Positions 1-8,953 of a DNA stretch of 64,000 nucleotides are shown here, piece after piece; positions within the stretch are counted from its first letter, which is position 1, and the number at the start of each line of letters is the position of its first letter. The notes under the pieces were generated by a model. That model had not been told where the DNA came from. It worked only from the letters and a program-made list of their open reading frames with translations, and ran no database searches. The stretch lies in the NCBI RefSeq assembly GCF_023667495.1, contig NZ_JAMOZL010000013.1, positions 124,001-188,000 on the forward strand, in the 5' to 3' direction. The position numbers were made by a program, and so were the translations under genes. This DNA is from Dyadobacter sp. MSC1_007 (lineage in GTDB: Bacteria > Bacteroidota > Bacteroidia > Cytophagales > Spirosomataceae).

Positions 1-1115
1 CAGCGAAAAACTATAAAGGCTCTCGTCCGGTGATCATCGGCCGTGCGGCGCATATTACCGATCCTCAGCCTATTCACACCCAGCAAGGGCGCGCCAAATG
101 CCAGCACCGTAATATGTGCCAGCGTGGCTGTCCGTTTGGTGGATATTTTAGTACCAATGCGTCGACATTGCCCTGGGCTGAAAAGACCGGAAACCTGACG
201 CTCCGGCCCAATTCAGTGGTGCATTCGGTGATTTATGATGAGAAAAAGAAAAAGGCTACCGGCGTACGCGTCGTGGATGCGCTCACGAAGGAGATGACTG
301 AGTTTTATGCCAAAGTAATATTCATCAATGCGTCGGCGATCAATTCCAATCTGATTCTTCTCAATTCGAAATCTTCTCGTTTCCCGAACGGACTTGGCAA
401 TGACAGCGGTATGCTCGGCAAATTCATCGGTTTCCATAATTACCGCGGCCGGGTAACAGCTGAGTTCGACGGTTACCACGACCGGACAGTCGACGGCAGA
501 AGGCCCAACGGTGCTTACATTCCCCGGTTCCGCAACGTCTTCAAACAGGAGACCGACTTTCTGCGCGGTTATGCCACCTCTTTTACGGCCTCTAAAATGG
601 GCAATGCCAATACCGGCTTGGGCGAATCATTAAAAGAAAGCCTTTTTGCACCGGACGAAAGCGGATGGAGCCTGGGCGCGCAGATGATGGGTGAAGTCCT
701 CACCAAAGAAAGCAACTTTGTACAACTCGATCCGAACCTGAAAGATCCCTGGGGCATTCCGCAGCTGCGGATGAATGTCGCTTTCGATGATAACGACATG
801 AAAATGGTGCAGGACTTTTATACCGAGCTTAGCGAAATGCTTCAAAAAGCGGGTTTTATCAATATCAAAACATCAGACACCAAGCGTAACCCCGGCAGTG
901 AAAACCACGAAATGGGCGGCATAAGAATGGGCAACGACCCCAAAAATTCGCTGCTTAACAAGTGGAACCAGATGCACCACGTCCCCAACGTTTTCGTAAC
1001 CGACGGCGGCTGCATGACCTCCACATCAACCCAAAATCCATCCCTGACCTACATGGCCCTCACCGCCCGAGCCACCGACTATGCAGTACGCGCGATGAGG
1101 AAAAATGAATTTTGA
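1..1115 (+). CDS. GMC family oxidoreductase (5' end outside window)
   Basis: The reading frame is open from the first complete codon of the window, so the FAD-binding N-terminus lies upstream and only about 370 C-terminal residues are visible. The C-terminal part carries the GMC_oxred_C pattern: an ENHEMGGIRMG stretch with the catalytic-type His, then NVFVTDGGCMTST and a second conserved NPSLTYMALTARA segment. GMC enzymes oxidise alcohols or sugars with FAD; in Bacteroidota this subgroup is usually paired with a gluconate-2-dehydrogenase-subunit-3-like protein and a cytochrome c, which would have to be upstream. The last four residues (KNEF) and the stop codon are encoded inside the first copy of the 33-bp repeat that follows. 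The substrate is not deducible. Confidence 0.9.
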   Translation, partial: AKNYKGSRPVIIGRAAHITDPQPIHTQQGRAKCQHRNMCQRGCPFGGYFSTNASTLPWAEKTGNLTLRPNSVVHSVIYDEKKKKATGVRVVDALTKEMTEFYAKVIFINASAINSNLILLNSKSSRFPNGLGNDSGMLGKFIGFHNYRGRVTAEFDGYHDRTVDGRRPNGAYIPRFRNVFKQETDFLRGYATSFTASKMGNANTGLGESLKESLFAPDESGWSLGAQMMGEVLTKESNFVQLDPNLKDPWGIPQLRMNVAFDDNDMKMVQDFYTELSEMLQKAGFINIKTSDTKRNPGSENHEMGGIRMGNDPKNSLLNKWNQMHHVPNVFVTDGGCMTSTSTQNPSLTYMALTARATDYAVRAMRKNEF

Positions 1116-1345
1116 ATGAGTGAATGAGTGAATAATTTTGAATTTTGAATGAGTGAATGAGTGAATAATTTTGAATTTTGAATGACCGAATAATTTGAGA
1201 GTCACTAATTATGAGTTCTCCAACTTCACTAACAAATTGCCCATTCACCAATCCAGAACTTTTCACCCATTCGGTCATTCGGTCATTCAATCATTCAAAA
1301 TTCACTCATTCACTCATTCAACATTCACTCATTCAATCATTCAAT
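1107..1345. repeat. 33-bp tandem repeat plus inverted octamer-rich arm
   Basis: Two identical 33-bp units lie at 1107-1139 and 1140-1172, followed by a shortened, diverged unit at 1173-1196. Each contains the 20-mer gaatgagtgaatgagtgaat (1114-1133 and 1147-1166). Its exact reverse complement occurs at 1300-1319 inside a second repeat-rich stretch (1263-1345) built of CATTCA/CTCATTCA words. RNA from the region could fold into a long hairpin with a loop of about 130 nt between the GMC stop and the next small gene. The first unit overlaps the GMC stop codon. The short reading frames here are made of repeat translation and are not genes. Confidence 0.85.
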
Positions 1346-1358
1346 CATTAACAGTTAC

Positions 1359-1550
1359 ATGGCTCACGAACAGAAATTCCCGGATGGGGCGAAAGTAAAA
1401 ATGAAAGGGAAACCCGATATATGGGTTATACTAAATCACGAATCGATCCAGAAAGGGTCGACTACAAAGGTTACAGGCAAGGTCAGGTGCAGAAATATAA
1501 AGTCCGGCGAAGTTAAATTTTGCAGCGAGAAAAACTGCGAACCGGCCTAA
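1359..1550 (+). CDS. Small hypothetical protein, DUF2158-like pattern
   Basis: A 63-residue soluble protein with a start ATG just beyond the inverted-repeat arm. The order FPDGAKVKMKGKP...WVIL...GKVRCRN...VKFCSEKNCEP resembles small SH3-like barrel proteins of the YodC/DUF2158 type, which have a 'GD.V.LKSGGP' strand followed by a 'KVRC' strand, but the similarity is only visual. Three cysteines sit in the C-terminal third. It converges on the KTSC gene with 7 bp between stop codons. Its function is unknown. Confidence 0.6.
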   Translation: MAHEQKFPDGAKVKMKGKPDIWVILNHESIQKGSTTKVTGKVRCRNIKSGEVKFCSEKNCEPA

Positions 1551-1557
1551 TAGGGCT

Positions 1558-1758
1558 TTAATCTTCGATCTTCTCAAATTCGAAATTTCCCTTAATGTGT
1601 TTATTTAAAAACGTCCCTTTGGAGCCCGAGGTTTTCATGGCTTGGTACACGTCCAAAGGGACATTTTTATAGTCATACACCATCCCTGAAACATATACAA
1701 TGCGTAATGTCTCCGTTTCCTCATTGTAGATCATTTTGGAAACAACAGATGATGGCAT
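1558..1758 (-). CDS. KTSC domain-containing protein
   Basis: A 66-residue protein that is essentially one KTSC domain. The N-terminal MPSSVVSKMIYNEE, the central VSGMVYDYKNVP strand pair, and the signature Lys-Gly...Phe-Asn/Leu-Lys-His-Ile near the end (GTFLNKHIKG) all match the family. KTSC domains occur alone or at the end of Lys-tRNA synthetase-like or phage proteins, and their biochemical role is not settled. The gene begins 6 bp after the stop of the SYLF gene on the same strand, so the two are probably co-transcribed. The length is normal for stand-alone members. Confidence 0.85.
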   Translation of the reverse strand: MPSSVVSKMIYNEETETLRIVYVSGMVYDYKNVPLDVYQAMKTSGSKGTFLNKHIKGNFEFEKIED

Positions 1759-1764
1759 GGTTCA

Positions 1765-2448
1765 TCAGTTAAAATCATTCAACTTCCGACGCAGCTCTTC
1801 CACAGCAGCGGAAGAAATATTTGACTCGGTAAAAATCGTTTTCACCTCTGCTTTGCTGCCGTAGAGTCCCGTATTGGCTCTTGTATCGACATCGAGCATC
1901 GCCCCGTTGACAGTTACACCCGCAAACAAGCCCTTCGACCTTGAATAGGAATATACCTCGGCTTCCAATTTGTAATCCGTCGTGGCGGAAGCATTTTTAC
2001 TGACCGGGCCAGCTGCCACTGAAAGATCGCTTCCAAGCGTGTAGTCGCCCTTTTCGATGTTCAGTAAACTTTTATCACTTTTAAAAATCAATACCAGATC
2101 CACCGCCTGCACGCCGATCTGGGCGCCTACACTACCTCCGGTAATCGTCACAAATACCGGGTCGCTCCACTCGCCATTTTCTCTTTTGACCATAGCCAGT
2201 CCTTTTCCGTGCTTACCCCCTACCAACAGGCCCGCATTGATCATTCTTGGGATAATAATGATGCCTTTGGAAGCTTCCAGCAGTTGGGCGGGGATGTTTT
2301 GCTGCGCCCCGGTAAAATCATCTAGTACGGCAGCGGCGGCTTTCACTTTTTCTTCTTCCTTATTTTGCGCGAATGAAGTGGTTGACGCCAGAATTCCGGC
2401 GAAGATCAGGGCTTGAAAATTCAGTGTTTTTAGTTTTTTGAGAAACAT
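1765..2448 (-). CDS. Secreted SYLF/Ysc84 lipid-binding domain protein
   Basis: A 227-residue protein with an N-terminal signal peptide ending near TTSFAQ. Nearly all of the remainder is a SYLF (Ysc84-like) domain: an early AAAVLDDF segment, IPAQLLEASKGIIIIPRM, the glycine-rich GGKHGKGLAMVK, then GGSVGAQIGVQAVDLVLIF. In eukaryotes the domain binds phosphoinositides; bacterial versions are exported and thought to bind lipids. It is the first gene of a likely two-gene unit with the KTSC protein. The start was chosen because it places the signal peptide at the N-terminus. Confidence 0.9.
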   Translation of the reverse strand: MFLKKLKTLNFQALIFAGILASTTSFAQNKEEEKVKAAAAVLDDFTGAQQNIPAQLLEASKGIIIIPRMINAGLLVGGKHGKGLAMVKRENGEWSDPVFVTITGGSVGAQIGVQAVDLVLIFKSDKSLLNIEKGDYTLGSDLSVAAGPVSKNASATTDYKLEAEVYSYSRSKGLFAGVTVNGAMLDVDTRANTGLYGSKAEVKTIFTESNISSAAVEELRRKLNDFN

Positions 2449-2627
2449 GACTTTTGTAATTAATGGGTAAAAATGTACTTCAAGTATCGTGCCTGTCGGC
2501 AGCAGAACGCTGCTAAAACGGCACAGACCCTTATTTAACGCATACTTTTATAAAAGCGGTCATGGAACCGGTGGCTTTTTAATGCACGAATGGTTTATTT
2601 GCATTCTTTCCCACTCATAATACCAAT

Positions 2628-3953
2628 ATGCGCCCCATACCAGAGTTCAGGATCAGTAAGTTTAGTCTGCTGGCCCCGCTACGCTTTACACGCGACCCGC
2701 TGCATTTCCTCAGGCAAGGATTCGATACTTGTGGGGACACTTTTAAGATCCGGCTATTCAAGGAGTTCATCGTTACCCGTGACCCTGCGTTTTTTAGGCA
2801 TGTGCTGCAACAACATCATAAAAATTTCAAAAAGGGTAATTCGGTAAAAATGCTGCGCCCGGTGCTCGGTAATGGGCTGGTAATCAGCGACGGGGATTTT
2901 TGGTTGCGGCAGAGACGTCTGGTACAACCTGCGTTTCACCGCGAACGCTTGCAGGAGTTATTTGTCACGATGGGCACGCTCACCGCCACTTTTCTGGACG
3001 AGCTCGAAGCCTCCCGCGGCAAAGGCCTGATCGATGTCGATGCGAAAATGATGGGTATTACCTCAGATATCGCATTGAAAACCTTGTTCGGCAATATGAA
3101 TACGGAGGACAAGGAGCAGATTTACCGGCAAGTAAGCAGAACCCAGACCTATCTGGTCACACGTGTCCGGAAACCTTATCGTTTGCCCTGGATGGCGATT
3201 AATGGAGAAGACAGACGTTTTAAAACCGATCTGGCTTTTTTCAACAAGCTTGTTTTTGATTTTATCAGACAAAGACGGCTTTCCGGTGAAACGCCCAACG
3301 ATCTGCTCCAACTTTTGCTCGACAGTAAAGATGAGGACACGGGCGAGCAAATGAACGACGAACAGATCCGCGACGAGGCCATTACCATGTTTGCCGCAGG
3401 CCACGAAACCTCGGCCACGGGTCTTAGCTGGCTGCTTTGGGAACTTGCGGACCAACCGGAGATCGTAGCCAGGATCAGAAAGGAAAGTGAGATTTTCGAT
3501 ATTGTCCCGTCTTTTGAACAGCTCATGCAAATGCCGTACACGCGGCAGGTCGTGGAGGAAGGACTTCGCCTGTATCCGCCCGCATGGACGATGACGCGCG
3601 AGGCTACCGTTGATCAGGATATAGAAGGTTACCCGATTTCCAAAAGGAGTTCGGTGTTCATGTCGGTATTCGAGCTGCACCGCAATCCGAACATCTGGGA
3701 AGATCCATTGACGTTCAATCCAGGCAACTTTCAGCCTGAACTTGTGCGCAACCGCGCCAAATTCAACTATCTGCCATTCGGCGCGGGGCCGCGGATCTGC
3801 ATTGGTCAGCAGTTTGCCCTGATGGAAATGCAGCTTATCCTTTCGGCGCTGATCAAGCGGTTTGCGTTTGAAAGAGACCCGGCTTATCCGGTGGGAATGC
3901 ACCCGCAGATTGTATTGAAATCGACAAATGGTATTAAATTGTACATCAACTAG
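2628..3953 (+). CDS. Cytochrome P450 monooxygenase
   Basis: A 441-residue soluble P450 of normal length. The oxygen-binding I-helix motif AGHETS is at about residues 256-261, the K-helix ExxR (EEGLRLYPP) near 308-316, and the haem loop FGAGPRICIG has its cysteine ligand at residue 391. Early in the protein LGNGLVISDGDFWLRQRRLVQPAF is the usual C-helix region contacting haem propionates. The overall pattern resembles the fatty-acid/CYP102-like bacterial clade. There is no membrane anchor. It reads toward the Na+/H+ antiporter 24 bp downstream and is likely co-transcribed. The redox partner and substrate cannot be told from the window. Confidence 0.93.
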   Translation: MRPIPEFRISKFSLLAPLRFTRDPLHFLRQGFDTCGDTFKIRLFKEFIVTRDPAFFRHVLQQHHKNFKKGNSVKMLRPVLGNGLVISDGDFWLRQRRLVQPAFHRERLQELFVTMGTLTATFLDELEASRGKGLIDVDAKMMGITSDIALKTLFGNMNTEDKEQIYRQVSRTQTYLVTRVRKPYRLPWMAINGEDRRFKTDLAFFNKLVFDFIRQRRLSGETPNDLLQLLLDSKDEDTGEQMNDEQIRDEAITMFAAGHETSATGLSWLLWELADQPEIVARIRKESEIFDIVPSFEQLMQMPYTRQVVEEGLRLYPPAWTMTREATVDQDIEGYPISKRSSVFMSVFELHRNPNIWEDPLTFNPGNFQPELVRNRAKFNYLPFGAGPRICIGQQFALMEMQLILSALIKRFAFERDPAYPVGMHPQIVLKSTNGIKLYIN

Positions 3954-3977
3954 CAAGCCGGTATTTGACTATTCTTT

Positions 3978-5591
3978 ATGCACAGCACCGTTATCCTCTA
4001 TATTTCACTGATCCTGATTATCCTGTTCCTGGTCATGCTGGCCCAGCGCATCCGCGTTGCCTACCCCATTGTGCTGGTCTTGGGCGGACTAGTGTTGAGC
4101 TTGGTTCCAAGCTTGCCAACCGTATCTATTGACCCGCAACTCATTTTCCTTATTTTCCTGCCGCCGTTGCTCTACGAGGCTGCCTGGCAGACTTCCTGGA
4201 AGGATTTCTGGAAGTGGCGGCGGGTCATAGGCTCGTTTGCATTCATCATCGTGATCTTTACCTCATGCGTGATCGCGTATGTGTCGCGGGCGGTAATTCC
4301 CGGTTTTACACTTGCAATAGGCTTTTTACTGGGAGGTATTATCTCCCCTCCCGACGCGGTAGCCGCAACGTCGATCCTGAAAGAAATAAAAGTACCCAAA
4401 CGCATCATTACCATTGCCGAGGGAGAAAGCCTGCTCAACGACGCATCCAGTTTGGTCGTTTTCAGGTTTGCGCTGGTAGCCGTCGCGTCGGGGACTTTCG
4501 AATTGTCCCATGCAGTCACCAACTTTTTTGTGGTGATCGGAATGGGCTTTGCGGTCGGAATGGGCATTGCATTGATATTCTACGCCATCCACCGCTGGCT
4601 GCCCACTACGCCGAGCATCGACACCATTCTGACATTTGTAGCGCCGTACGCGATGTACATTACCGCGGAGGAGTTTCATTTTTCAGGTGTGATCGCAGTC
4701 GTTACCGGCGGTTTGTTTTTATCCAAACACAGGCACACCATTCTCGGTCACCTCAGCCGTATTCAGGGCGTGAATGTGTGGGCAACAGTCGGCTTTGTAT
4801 TGAATGGAATTGTCTTTATGCTGATCGGACTGGAATTACCCGTAATCGTGCAGGGTTTGGGTGACTCGTCTCTTTTTGAAGCCATCAAATACGGGCTGAT
4901 CATTTCTGCAGTCGTCATCGTCACCCGTCTTGCGAGCACGATTGGCTCATCCTATTTCACCGTATTTATCAGCCGGTTTATCAAAACTGCCGATAGCAGT
5001 CCAGGTCTTCGCGGCCCTATTATTTTCGGCTGGGCAGGCATGCGTGGCGTGGTTTCACTGGCATCGGCGTTGTCTATTCCATTGCTGCTTAACAATGGTG
5101 AGCCGTTCCCGCAGCGCAATATGATCCTTTTTATCACATTCGTCGTGATACTGGTGACTCTGGTTTTCCAGGGCCTTACATTGCCACTAGTGGTGCGCTG
5201 GATGGACCTCGAAGAGCTCGACTACTCGGTTTCTCCTCATGAACAGGATGTGGTGATCCGAAGGAAATTGGCCAAAGCATCGCTGGATTACCTGCATGAA
5301 AAATATGCGGACGAGATTCCTGATAATGAGCTACTGCAAAGCCTGAAATTCAAGCTGGAAAGTGATATCGGGTTTTTGGACCATGTTCGCGAATCGGATC
5401 CCATTCACGCGGGAATCGAATATGTGGGCCGTTACCAGGCTATCACCAAGGAGCTGCTGGACCACAAGCGGGGCATACTGCACAAATTCAACAAGAAGGA
5501 GACCTACGAGGAAGAAGTGATCCGCCAGCACCTGGCGCAGCTCGACCTTGAAGAAGAAAAAGTACGGCAGCAGTTCCTGCACATGGAATAG
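3978..5591 (+). CDS. Na+/H+ antiporter, CPA1 family
   Basis: A 537-residue integral membrane protein with about twelve hydrophobic segments in the first 410 residues and a hydrophilic, charged cytoplasmic tail of about 120 residues. CPA1 hallmarks are visible: FLPPLLYEAAW after the second or third helix, GGIISPPDAVAAT, the ion-site segment EGESLLNDASSLV (Asn-Asp pair), and GWAGMRGVVSLASALSIP. Members exchange Na+ or K+ for H+ across the inner membrane for pH and salt homeostasis. It follows the P450 gene by 24 bp and converges on the metallophosphatase gene with 18 bp between stops. Confidence 0.93.
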   Translation: MHSTVILYISLILIILFLVMLAQRIRVAYPIVLVLGGLVLSLVPSLPTVSIDPQLIFLIFLPPLLYEAAWQTSWKDFWKWRRVIGSFAFIIVIFTSCVIAYVSRAVIPGFTLAIGFLLGGIISPPDAVAATSILKEIKVPKRIITIAEGESLLNDASSLVVFRFALVAVASGTFELSHAVTNFFVVIGMGFAVGMGIALIFYAIHRWLPTTPSIDTILTFVAPYAMYITAEEFHFSGVIAVVTGGLFLSKHRHTILGHLSRIQGVNVWATVGFVLNGIVFMLIGLELPVIVQGLGDSSLFEAIKYGLIISAVVIVTRLASTIGSSYFTVFISRFIKTADSSPGLRGPIIFGWAGMRGVVSLASALSIPLLLNNGEPFPQRNMILFITFVVILVTLVFQGLTLPLVVRWMDLEELDYSVSPHEQDVVIRRKLAKASLDYLHEKYADEIPDNELLQSLKFKLESDIGFLDHVRESDPIHAGIEYVGRYQAITKELLDHKRGILHKFNKKETYEEEVIRQHLAQLDLEEEKVRQQFLHME

Positions 5592-5609
5592 CCGCCGCGC
5601 CATTCAGTT

Positions 5610-6560
5610 TTATACAATGTAATGCTCATGGACGGGTAAAATAGCCGATACCATTTGTTTCGTACGCTTTTCGCGATCAAAGAAATAGTCCAGACGTCCG
5701 AGATTAATCCCTGCAAAACCCACTTGATTAATGGTGGTTGCTTTGCCGTCCAGATTAATGACCGTTTCCGGTTCTTTCATGAAAGTATGGGTGTGGCCAC
5801 CGATGATCAGGTCGATATTACGTGACGATTTGGCCAGGATCTGATCCGATACTTTGTTTTCCTTATATCTATATCCCAAATGCGAAAGGCAAATGACCAG
5901 GTCGCAATCATGCTCATTTTTCAGTAATGACGCTGTTTCATTCGCTTTGGCGATCGGATCGAGGTACACGGTTTCCCCGTAATTCTTTTTATTGACTAAA
6001 CCTTCCAGCTCGATGCACACGCCAAACACCCCTACCCTGATTCCCTGCTTTTTGAACACTTTGTAAGGCTGTGTTCTACCTTTCAGGTCGGTATTATCGA
6101 AGTTATAGTTGCTTACCAAAAAAGGAAACTTTGCATGTGGCAGCTGTTTCACAAAACCTGCAATGCCATTGTCAAAATCATGGTTTCCCATCGTCGACGC
6201 GTCATAACCCATTTGGCTCATCATGGTGAATTCCAGTTCACCTCCATACAGATTAAAATACGGCGTGCCCTGAAATATATCCCCGGCATCCAGCAAAAGC
6301 ACATTAGGCTGCTCCTGACGGATTTTTTTGATCAATGCTGCCCGCCTCGCCACGCCGCCCATCCCCTGGTTTCGTGAACCATCCATGGGAAATGGGTCAA
6401 TGCGGCTGTGGACGTCATTGGTATGCAGTATGGTAAGCTGCACGGTCGCATCTTTGGCTGACGCCGCAAATGGCAGCGTGCCTAAGCCAGCCAATGCGGC
6501 CACCTTCGCACTTTTTTTGAGAAAATCCCTCCGGCTATTTGTCAGCAATAATTCTTCCAT
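5610..6560 (-). CDS. Tat-exported metallophosphatase (5'-nucleotidase N-terminal half)
   Basis: A 316-residue protein with a twin-arginine signal (SRRDFLKK followed by a hydrophobic stretch ending near AASA). The calcineurin-like dinuclear-metal motifs appear in order: LHTNDVHS, LLDAGDIFQG, MGNHDFDNG and IGGHTHTF. This is the catalytic half of UshA-type 5'-nucleotidases; the substrate-binding C-terminal half is missing and is encoded by the preceding gene. The start ATG lies inside the end of that gene (26-bp overlap), indicating translational coupling. The pair is expected to dephosphorylate nucleotides or related esters outside the cytoplasm. It is the last gene of the SusC/SusD block. Confidence 0.9.
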   Translation of the reverse strand: MEELLLTNSRRDFLKKSAKVAALAGLGTLPFAASAKDATVQLTILHTNDVHSRIDPFPMDGSRNQGMGGVARRAALIKKIRQEQPNVLLLDAGDIFQGTPYFNLYGGELEFTMMSQMGYDASTMGNHDFDNGIAGFVKQLPHAKFPFLVSNYNFDNTDLKGRTQPYKVFKKQGIRVGVFGVCIELEGLVNKKNYGETVYLDPIAKANETASLLKNEHDCDLVICLSHLGYRYKENKVSDQILAKSSRNIDLIIGGHTHTFMKEPETVINLDGKATTINQVGFAGINLGRLDYFFDREKRTKQMVSAILPVHEHYIV

Positions 6561-7293
6561 CGAGTTGAGCGGTTATTTTTTTACCCTGGCGCGTCAGGTC
6601 GTTGATATTTTCAAGCAGTGCGTCCCTTACTCTCTTATTGATTTCCTTACGTTCGAGCGGCTGCCGCAGACATTCCAGGTCATCCCCGCCATCAGCCAGG
6701 TAGTCGTAAGTAAGCAGGTTATAAGTTTTGTTTATATCAAAAGGTTGGCCTCCGATGGTAACATCATAAGCGACATTGTCCCTGATCCTCAGGCGGATGC
6801 CCGAAACAGGTTCGCCATCTTTTTTTGCAATAAAATCAATCACCTTCCGGACATTCTCCCCCGACAATTTGAGCACAACCATCTCATTCTCAAATGGCAT
6901 CAGCTCAAATACATTCGAGACAGTAATATCACCCTTTGGAAATGTGGTGCGGAGCCCGCCCTTGGTGGCGAGTGTAAATTGAATAGTAGGATCTTTTTTG
7001 AGGCCCTCGGTGAGCATGGCATCGGCAAAGTAGTTGCCCATGAGCGTCTCAGGATCCGAAGGTTTGGTCAATGCCTGCTCGGTCTGGCCGATGACCCGGC
7101 TCATTTCAGCCTGCATTTTATCTTTATAAGGCTGATAATACCGTATAATAGCAGAATCGGCACCGACCTGCTGGTCGATGCCGTATTGCTTGTATTCGTT
7201 TTTAGATATAGTAAGGTGCTTTTGACACGAGACAACGAGGAAAATCCCCGGCGCCAGCAGCCATTTTGAAGCAGAAATCCATGCAGTTTTCAT
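6535..7293 (-). CDS. 5'-nucleotidase C-terminal domain lipoprotein
   Basis: A 252-residue protein with a lipobox-type signal (FLVVSC at about residues 19-24), so probably lipid-anchored. The body is the 5'-nucleotidase C-terminal domain: YFADAMLTEGL, TKGGLRTTFPKGDITVSNVFELMPFENEMVVLKLSGENV and the late LTYDYLADGGDDL. This domain binds the nucleoside moiety in UshA-like enzymes but has no metal centre of its own. It therefore needs the overlapping downstream metallophosphatase, and the two genes together reconstitute one UshA with the order of its halves swapped. It starts 50 bp after the SusD stop on the same strand. Confidence 0.9.
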   Translation of the reverse strand: MKTAWISASKWLLAPGIFLVVSCQKHLTISKNEYKQYGIDQQVGADSAIIRYYQPYKDKMQAEMSRVIGQTEQALTKPSDPETLMGNYFADAMLTEGLKKDPTIQFTLATKGGLRTTFPKGDITVSNVFELMPFENEMVVLKLSGENVRKVIDFIAKKDGEPVSGIRLRIRDNVAYDVTIGGQPFDINKTYNLLTYDYLADGGDDLECLRQPLERKEINKRVRDALLENINDLTRQGKKITAQLDGRIIADK

Positions 7294-7343
7294 AACACAC
7301 TTTTAGATGTTTAAAAGTAGTATGGAAACTTGAATTTTCCCGG

Positions 7344-8930
7344 TTACCAGCCCTCATTCTGCGTTAAATTCGGGTTGGCGTCTCTCTGCGACTGCGGGAT
7401 CGGATATATTTCCAGCCGGGGCGAATAGGGCGTCACCACATTATCCACGATCTGATCATCGGACATCGCGGCGATTTCCTCTTTCAATGTTCCCCAGCGA
7501 CGGATATCGAACACGGTGTTAAACTCACCTGAGAGTTCGAGCCGGCGCTCTTTGCGAATGGCTGCACGCAGGTCCGCAGCACCTGACGCTTTCACAGGCG
7601 CAGCTTTCGCTCTGGCACGCACGCGGTTGAGAAGTGGCAACGCATCCGCCGTCTTGCCGGTTTCCACAAGCGCCTCGGCCAGGCTCAGCAGCACATCAGG
7701 AAAACGCATTTCGATCAAATCGGCGCTGTATCCTTGCACAGCCGCGCCCGAAGGCCTGGGCTCGCGCGCCAGCTTTCCATACGCGATACCGTATTTGAAG
7801 TCGTCATGCCCAAATGAAGCTTTGGTACGCTTGATGATGTAATTCGAGATGGCCGGATCGTAAATAATGCTATCGCCCGGCTCGGCACCGGCCCTGGCGC
7901 CACCCGTAAAAACATACCTCGAAACAAGCGTGAAGTCCCTTCTGACGTCTGTCTTGTCAAATAATTTATAAAAATCGTAGGTAAGGCCATAGTTGGTCTG
8001 CTCATCACCATTCACCAGTCCTGAGGGGAACAAATTGAAGGGCAAAATATTGCCATTCGGATTGGAAGGATTGACAAAATACCCGAATGATAGTACGATC
8101 TCGCGGTTGCGCTCATTGGACAATGCAAATACCTCCGTGAAATCCGGCAGCAGTTCCATGTCATACTTCTCCTCATTTTCCGGCCCAACCAACTCGCTTA
8201 ATTTTTCGATCGCTTTCTGATAGTTTTCGGTGCGGTTCAGCGGCTTGCCTGCCATTGTCAGATACACTTTGCCAAGCATCGCTTTCACCGTTCCGGCAGA
8301 CACGCGCCCAAGTTCTGCGCCACCGCGTGAGTCGGGCAGATTGGTTTCGGCAAATGTAAGATCAGCAATGATCGCCTCGTAAACCGCGATATCGGTAGCG
8401 CGGGGAGCGAAGATCAGGTCTCGATCTTCGAGCGATTTGATCTCGTCCAGGATCAGCGGCACACCACCAAACAGCCTTACCAGATTGAAATAGGCATAGG
8501 CTCTTAGAAACCTTGCTTCGGCAATGTAAGGGTCCGCCTCTTCTTCCTCGCCTGGAACGGCCAGCTTTGCATTGGCTATGACTGTATTAGCGCGGTAAAT
8601 GATCTTGTAAAAACGCGCCCAAACCGCCTCGAATGCGCCAGCAACGGGTGTATGGCCAAACCGGTAATAAGGATCGGCGCCCGATCCGAGAATACCAGCC
8701 GTAGCATAACGGTGGCCTGACTCGGTCAGAGCAAAGCGGGCAGAGATATCGTTAAAATCAGTGGTTGTCCATGCTTGATAAACCCCGATCGTAGCTTGGT
8801 TCAAACCGTCCTCATCCTTGAAAACCACGTCCTTGCTCAGCGAAGAATAAGGTGATTCTTCCAGGTTATCTTTACACGAAACCACCAGTAAAGTAAGCAG
8901 CACCGCAGTTATTTTTATATGGAATTTCAT
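7344..8930 (-). CDS. RagB/SusD family nutrient-binding lipoprotein
   Basis: A 528-residue SusD-type lipoprotein. I chose the ATG at 8930 over the GTG at 8954 because it begins the signal peptide directly (MKFHIKITAVLL...VVSC lipobox). SusD hallmarks include an early ARFLRAYAYFNLVRLFGGVPL segment (the TPR-like helical core), EIVLSFGYF in the middle, and a C-terminal RRLELSGEFNTVFDIRRWG with the final IPQSQRDANPNLTQNEGW. SusD caps the SusC pore on the cell surface. It follows SusC by 23 bp and precedes the nucleotidase pair, so the ligand may be a nucleotide or phosphoester and not a glycan. Confidence 0.93.
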   Translation of the reverse strand: MKFHIKITAVLLTLLVVSCKDNLEESPYSSLSKDVVFKDEDGLNQATIGVYQAWTTTDFNDISARFALTESGHRYATAGILGSGADPYYRFGHTPVAGAFEAVWARFYKIIYRANTVIANAKLAVPGEEEEADPYIAEARFLRAYAYFNLVRLFGGVPLILDEIKSLEDRDLIFAPRATDIAVYEAIIADLTFAETNLPDSRGGAELGRVSAGTVKAMLGKVYLTMAGKPLNRTENYQKAIEKLSELVGPENEEKYDMELLPDFTEVFALSNERNREIVLSFGYFVNPSNPNGNILPFNLFPSGLVNGDEQTNYGLTYDFYKLFDKTDVRRDFTLVSRYVFTGGARAGAEPGDSIIYDPAISNYIIKRTKASFGHDDFKYGIAYGKLAREPRPSGAAVQGYSADLIEMRFPDVLLSLAEALVETGKTADALPLLNRVRARAKAAPVKASGAADLRAAIRKERRLELSGEFNTVFDIRRWGTLKEEIAAMSDDQIVDNVVTPYSPRLEIYPIPQSQRDANPNLTQNEGW

Positions 8931-8953
8931 ATTTATCGATGTGTTAGTCCTCA

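Noticed and set aside
1060-1398. Short frames on both strands (minus 76 codons, plus 67 codons)
   Set aside because: They are translations of the 33-bp repeat and its inverted arm, with repeating SFKIQNYS or HSFTHS peptides and no gene signals.
3063-3956. Minus-strand frame of 297 codons
   Set aside because: It lies wholly opposite the P450 gene, is rich in Arg/His/Cys as expected for an antisense shadow, and has no motifs.
4214-4864. Plus-strand frame of 216 codons
   Set aside because: A +1 shadow of the Na+/H+ antiporter, with Arg/Cys/His-rich sequence and no membrane segments.
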